Positions 62,770 to 64,000 of a stretch of DNA of 64,000 bases are shown here, one piece after another (position 1 is the stretch's first letter; each line of letters starts with the position of its first letter). The notes beneath the pieces were generated by a model. That model did no database searches. It was not told where the DNA came from and worked only from the letters and a program-made list of their open reading frames with translations. The stretch is from Herbaspirillum sp. YR522 (GTDB lineage Bacteria > Pseudomonadota > Gammaproteobacteria > Burkholderiales > Burkholderiaceae_D), in NCBI RefSeq assembly GCF_000282575.1, contig NZ_AKJA01000105.1, positions 1 through 64,000 of the forward strand, written 5' to 3'. Made by a program: the position numbers and the translations under genes.

Positions 62770-63684
62770 TCAGTGACTGACCTGTTCGTAGGTGAAGGCC
62801 TTTGCCAGTGCCACCAGCGCCTGCTCCAGCAACAGACCGACGACGCCGATGACGACAATGGCGATGATGATGTGCGGCACGTTGAGGTTATTCCATTCGT
62901 CCCACACCCAGAAGCCGATGCCGACACCGCCGGTCAGCATCTCCGCGGCCACGATCACCAGCCAGGCGGTGCCGATCGACAGGCGCACCCCGGTCAACAT
63001 GTACGGCAGCACGGAGGGAAACAGGATCTTGGTCAGGATCTTCCATTCCGACAGGTTCAGCACCCGCGCCACGTTCATGTAGTCCTGCGGCACGCGCTGC
63101 ACGCCGACGGCGGTGTTGATGATCATGGGCCAGATCGAGCAGATGAAGATCGACCAGATCGCGGCCGGATTGGCCGACTTGAACACCAGCAGGCCGATCG
63201 GCAACCAGGCCAGCGGCGACACCGGTTTCAACAGGCTGATGATGGGACCGAACATGGCCGACAGGAACCGTACCCGTCCGATCGCAAAGCCCAGTGGAAT
63301 ACCGACCAGCGCCGCCAGGCCGAAGCCGACGCCGACCCGCTGCAGCGACGCCAGCACGTTCCAGCCGATGCCCTGGTCGTTTGGACTGTTGCGATAGAAG
63401 GGGTCGGAGAACATGCTGATGGCTTCCTTGAAGGTCACCAGCGGGGTGGGAAAACTGCTGTTCTTGAGTGCGATGACCTGCCACACCAGCACCAGCAACA
63501 TCAATCCCACCAGCGGCGGCAGCACCCGCATGAAAACGCCGCTGTCGGCGAGACGACGGCGTGCCCTTTCCAGCATCCCCGGCACGGCATGCACCGCCCG
63601 GCATTCGTTGGCCGCCGGGCCGTGCGAGGCCGCGGCGGCCGGCTTGGCGTTCTCGCCGATGACCTTCTCCATGGCTGCACTCAT
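62770..63684 (-). CDS. nrtB: Nitrate ABC transporter permease
   Basis: A 304-residue permease of the NrtB type with an N-terminal cytoplasmic extension of about 45 residues and six membrane segments. The PVSPLAWLPIGLLVF segment and the EAA-like NVARVLNLSEWKILTKILFPS loop are family features, as is the C-terminal IGFWVWDEWNNLNVPHIIIAI. The ATG at 63682-63684 follows GGGGAG; the longer open frame upstream is not family-like. It is followed after nine bases by nrtD. Confidence 0.88.
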   Translation of the reverse strand: MSAAMEKVIGENAKPAAAASHGPAANECRAVHAVPGMLERARRRLADSGVFMRVLPPLVGLMLLVLVWQVIALKNSSFPTPLVTFKEAISMFSDPFYRNSPNDQGIGWNVLASLQRVGVGFGLAALVGIPLGFAIGRVRFLSAMFGPIISLLKPVSPLAWLPIGLLVFKSANPAAIWSIFICSIWPMIINTAVGVQRVPQDYMNVARVLNLSEWKILTKILFPSVLPYMLTGVRLSIGTAWLVIVAAEMLTGGVGIGFWVWDEWNNLNVPHIIIAIVVIGVVGLLLEQALVALAKAFTYEQVSH

Positions 63685-63737
63685 CGTGCTCCCCTCCCCT
63701 TGCAATTTCGTTGACAAACCTGCCTGCCTCGGTGCGA

Positions 63738-64000
63738 TCAGACCTTTATCTTGAACGACTGCGCATAGGCGGCCGCGTTCCTGCCGTCCCAGGTGGTGCC
63801 ATCCATCAGCCTGGAGCTGCGCATGACATCGTTGGGCAGCGGCGTATTGGTCATCGCCGCGGCTTGCTTGAAGAGGTCGATCTGGTTGACGGACCTGGCC
63901 ACGGCCAGGTAGTCGGGATCGGTCTTGAGCAGGCCCCAGCGGCGATGCTGGGTCATGAACCACATGCCATCCGACAGGTACGGGAAGTTGACTTTCCCGT
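63738..64000 (-). CDS. nrtA: Nitrate-binding protein, C-terminal part
   Basis: Only the last 87 or so codons are visible; the gene continues past the right edge. The fragment contains NFPYLSDGMWFMTQHRRWG and SVNQIDLFKQAA, characteristic of the C-terminus of NrtA/NasF-type nitrate-binding proteins. It is the first of the visible nrtA-nrtB-nrtD genes, 53 bp before nrtB. Confidence 0.85.
   Translation of the reverse strand, partial: GKVNFPYLSDGMWFMTQHRRWGLLKTDPDYLAVARSVNQIDLFKQAAAMTNTPLPNDVMRSSRLMDGTTWDGRNAAAYAQSFKIKV

Overview
The window looks like a GC-rich betaproteobacterial chromosome. Gene order and protein character fit the family Oxalobacteraceae, close to Herbaspirillum (inferred from remembered synteny and protein style, not from a search). 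Supporting markers are queA-tgt, yajC-secD-secF, a zapB-like/zapA/6S RNA block, glyA-nrdR behind a ZTP riboswitch, and a complete ybgC-tolQRAB-pal-cpoB locus followed by tRNA-Lys.

Layout. 1-5.6 kb: the end of an AraC regulator, an EamA transporter, tcdA and yajC-secD-secF. 5.9-13.7 kb: an accessory block with a D-hydantoinase, an arylmalonate decarboxylase/maleate isomerase-like protein, an SsuABC-type importer, a GntR regulator with visible operators, and an acyl-CoA ligase. This block separates queA-tgt (13.7-15.8 kb) from yajC-secDF, genes that are usually adjacent. 16-29 kb: core genes recG, a DTW-domain gene, zapB-like, zapA, 6S RNA, nrdR, glyA, an SDR gene and the Tol-Pal operon, ending at tRNA-Lys.

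29.1-56.9 kb is a catabolic region bracketed by the tRNA-Lys gene and a 38-bp near-perfect copy of its 3' end (37/38 identical). It looks like an island or its relict, although no integrase is present. Three blocks are visible. Block A (29.2-35.2 kb) has an FMO-like monooxygenase, RidA, a DUF1028 protein, an ArgE-like hydrolase and an Ldh-type dehydrogenase, divergent from a LysR regulator. Block B (35.2-44.1 kb) has a Pot-type importer with a fused double permease, an NtaA-like monooxygenase, a flavin reductase, a class II aldolase, a TauD-like dioxygenase and a GhrA-like reductase. Block C (44.5-56.2 kb) has a second Pot-type importer, an HpaB-like monooxygenase, a flavin reductase, a second DUF1028 protein, a GST, a class II aldolase, an amidase, a CPG2-like hydrolase and a GntR regulator. 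Related palindromes lie before the first genes of blocks B and C and before gntR. B and C therefore look like two versions of one scheme: import, reduced-flavin monooxygenation, then hydrolysis and aldol or decarboxylation steps. The substrates cannot be read from sequence; nitrogen-containing organic acids are the best guess.

57-64 kb: a GSCFA/SGNH protein, a chemotaxis receptor, a small unknown protein, a DUF423 membrane protein and the nitrate importer genes nrtD, nrtB and a partial nrtA at the right edge. No rRNA, CRISPR array or recognisable insertion sequence was seen.
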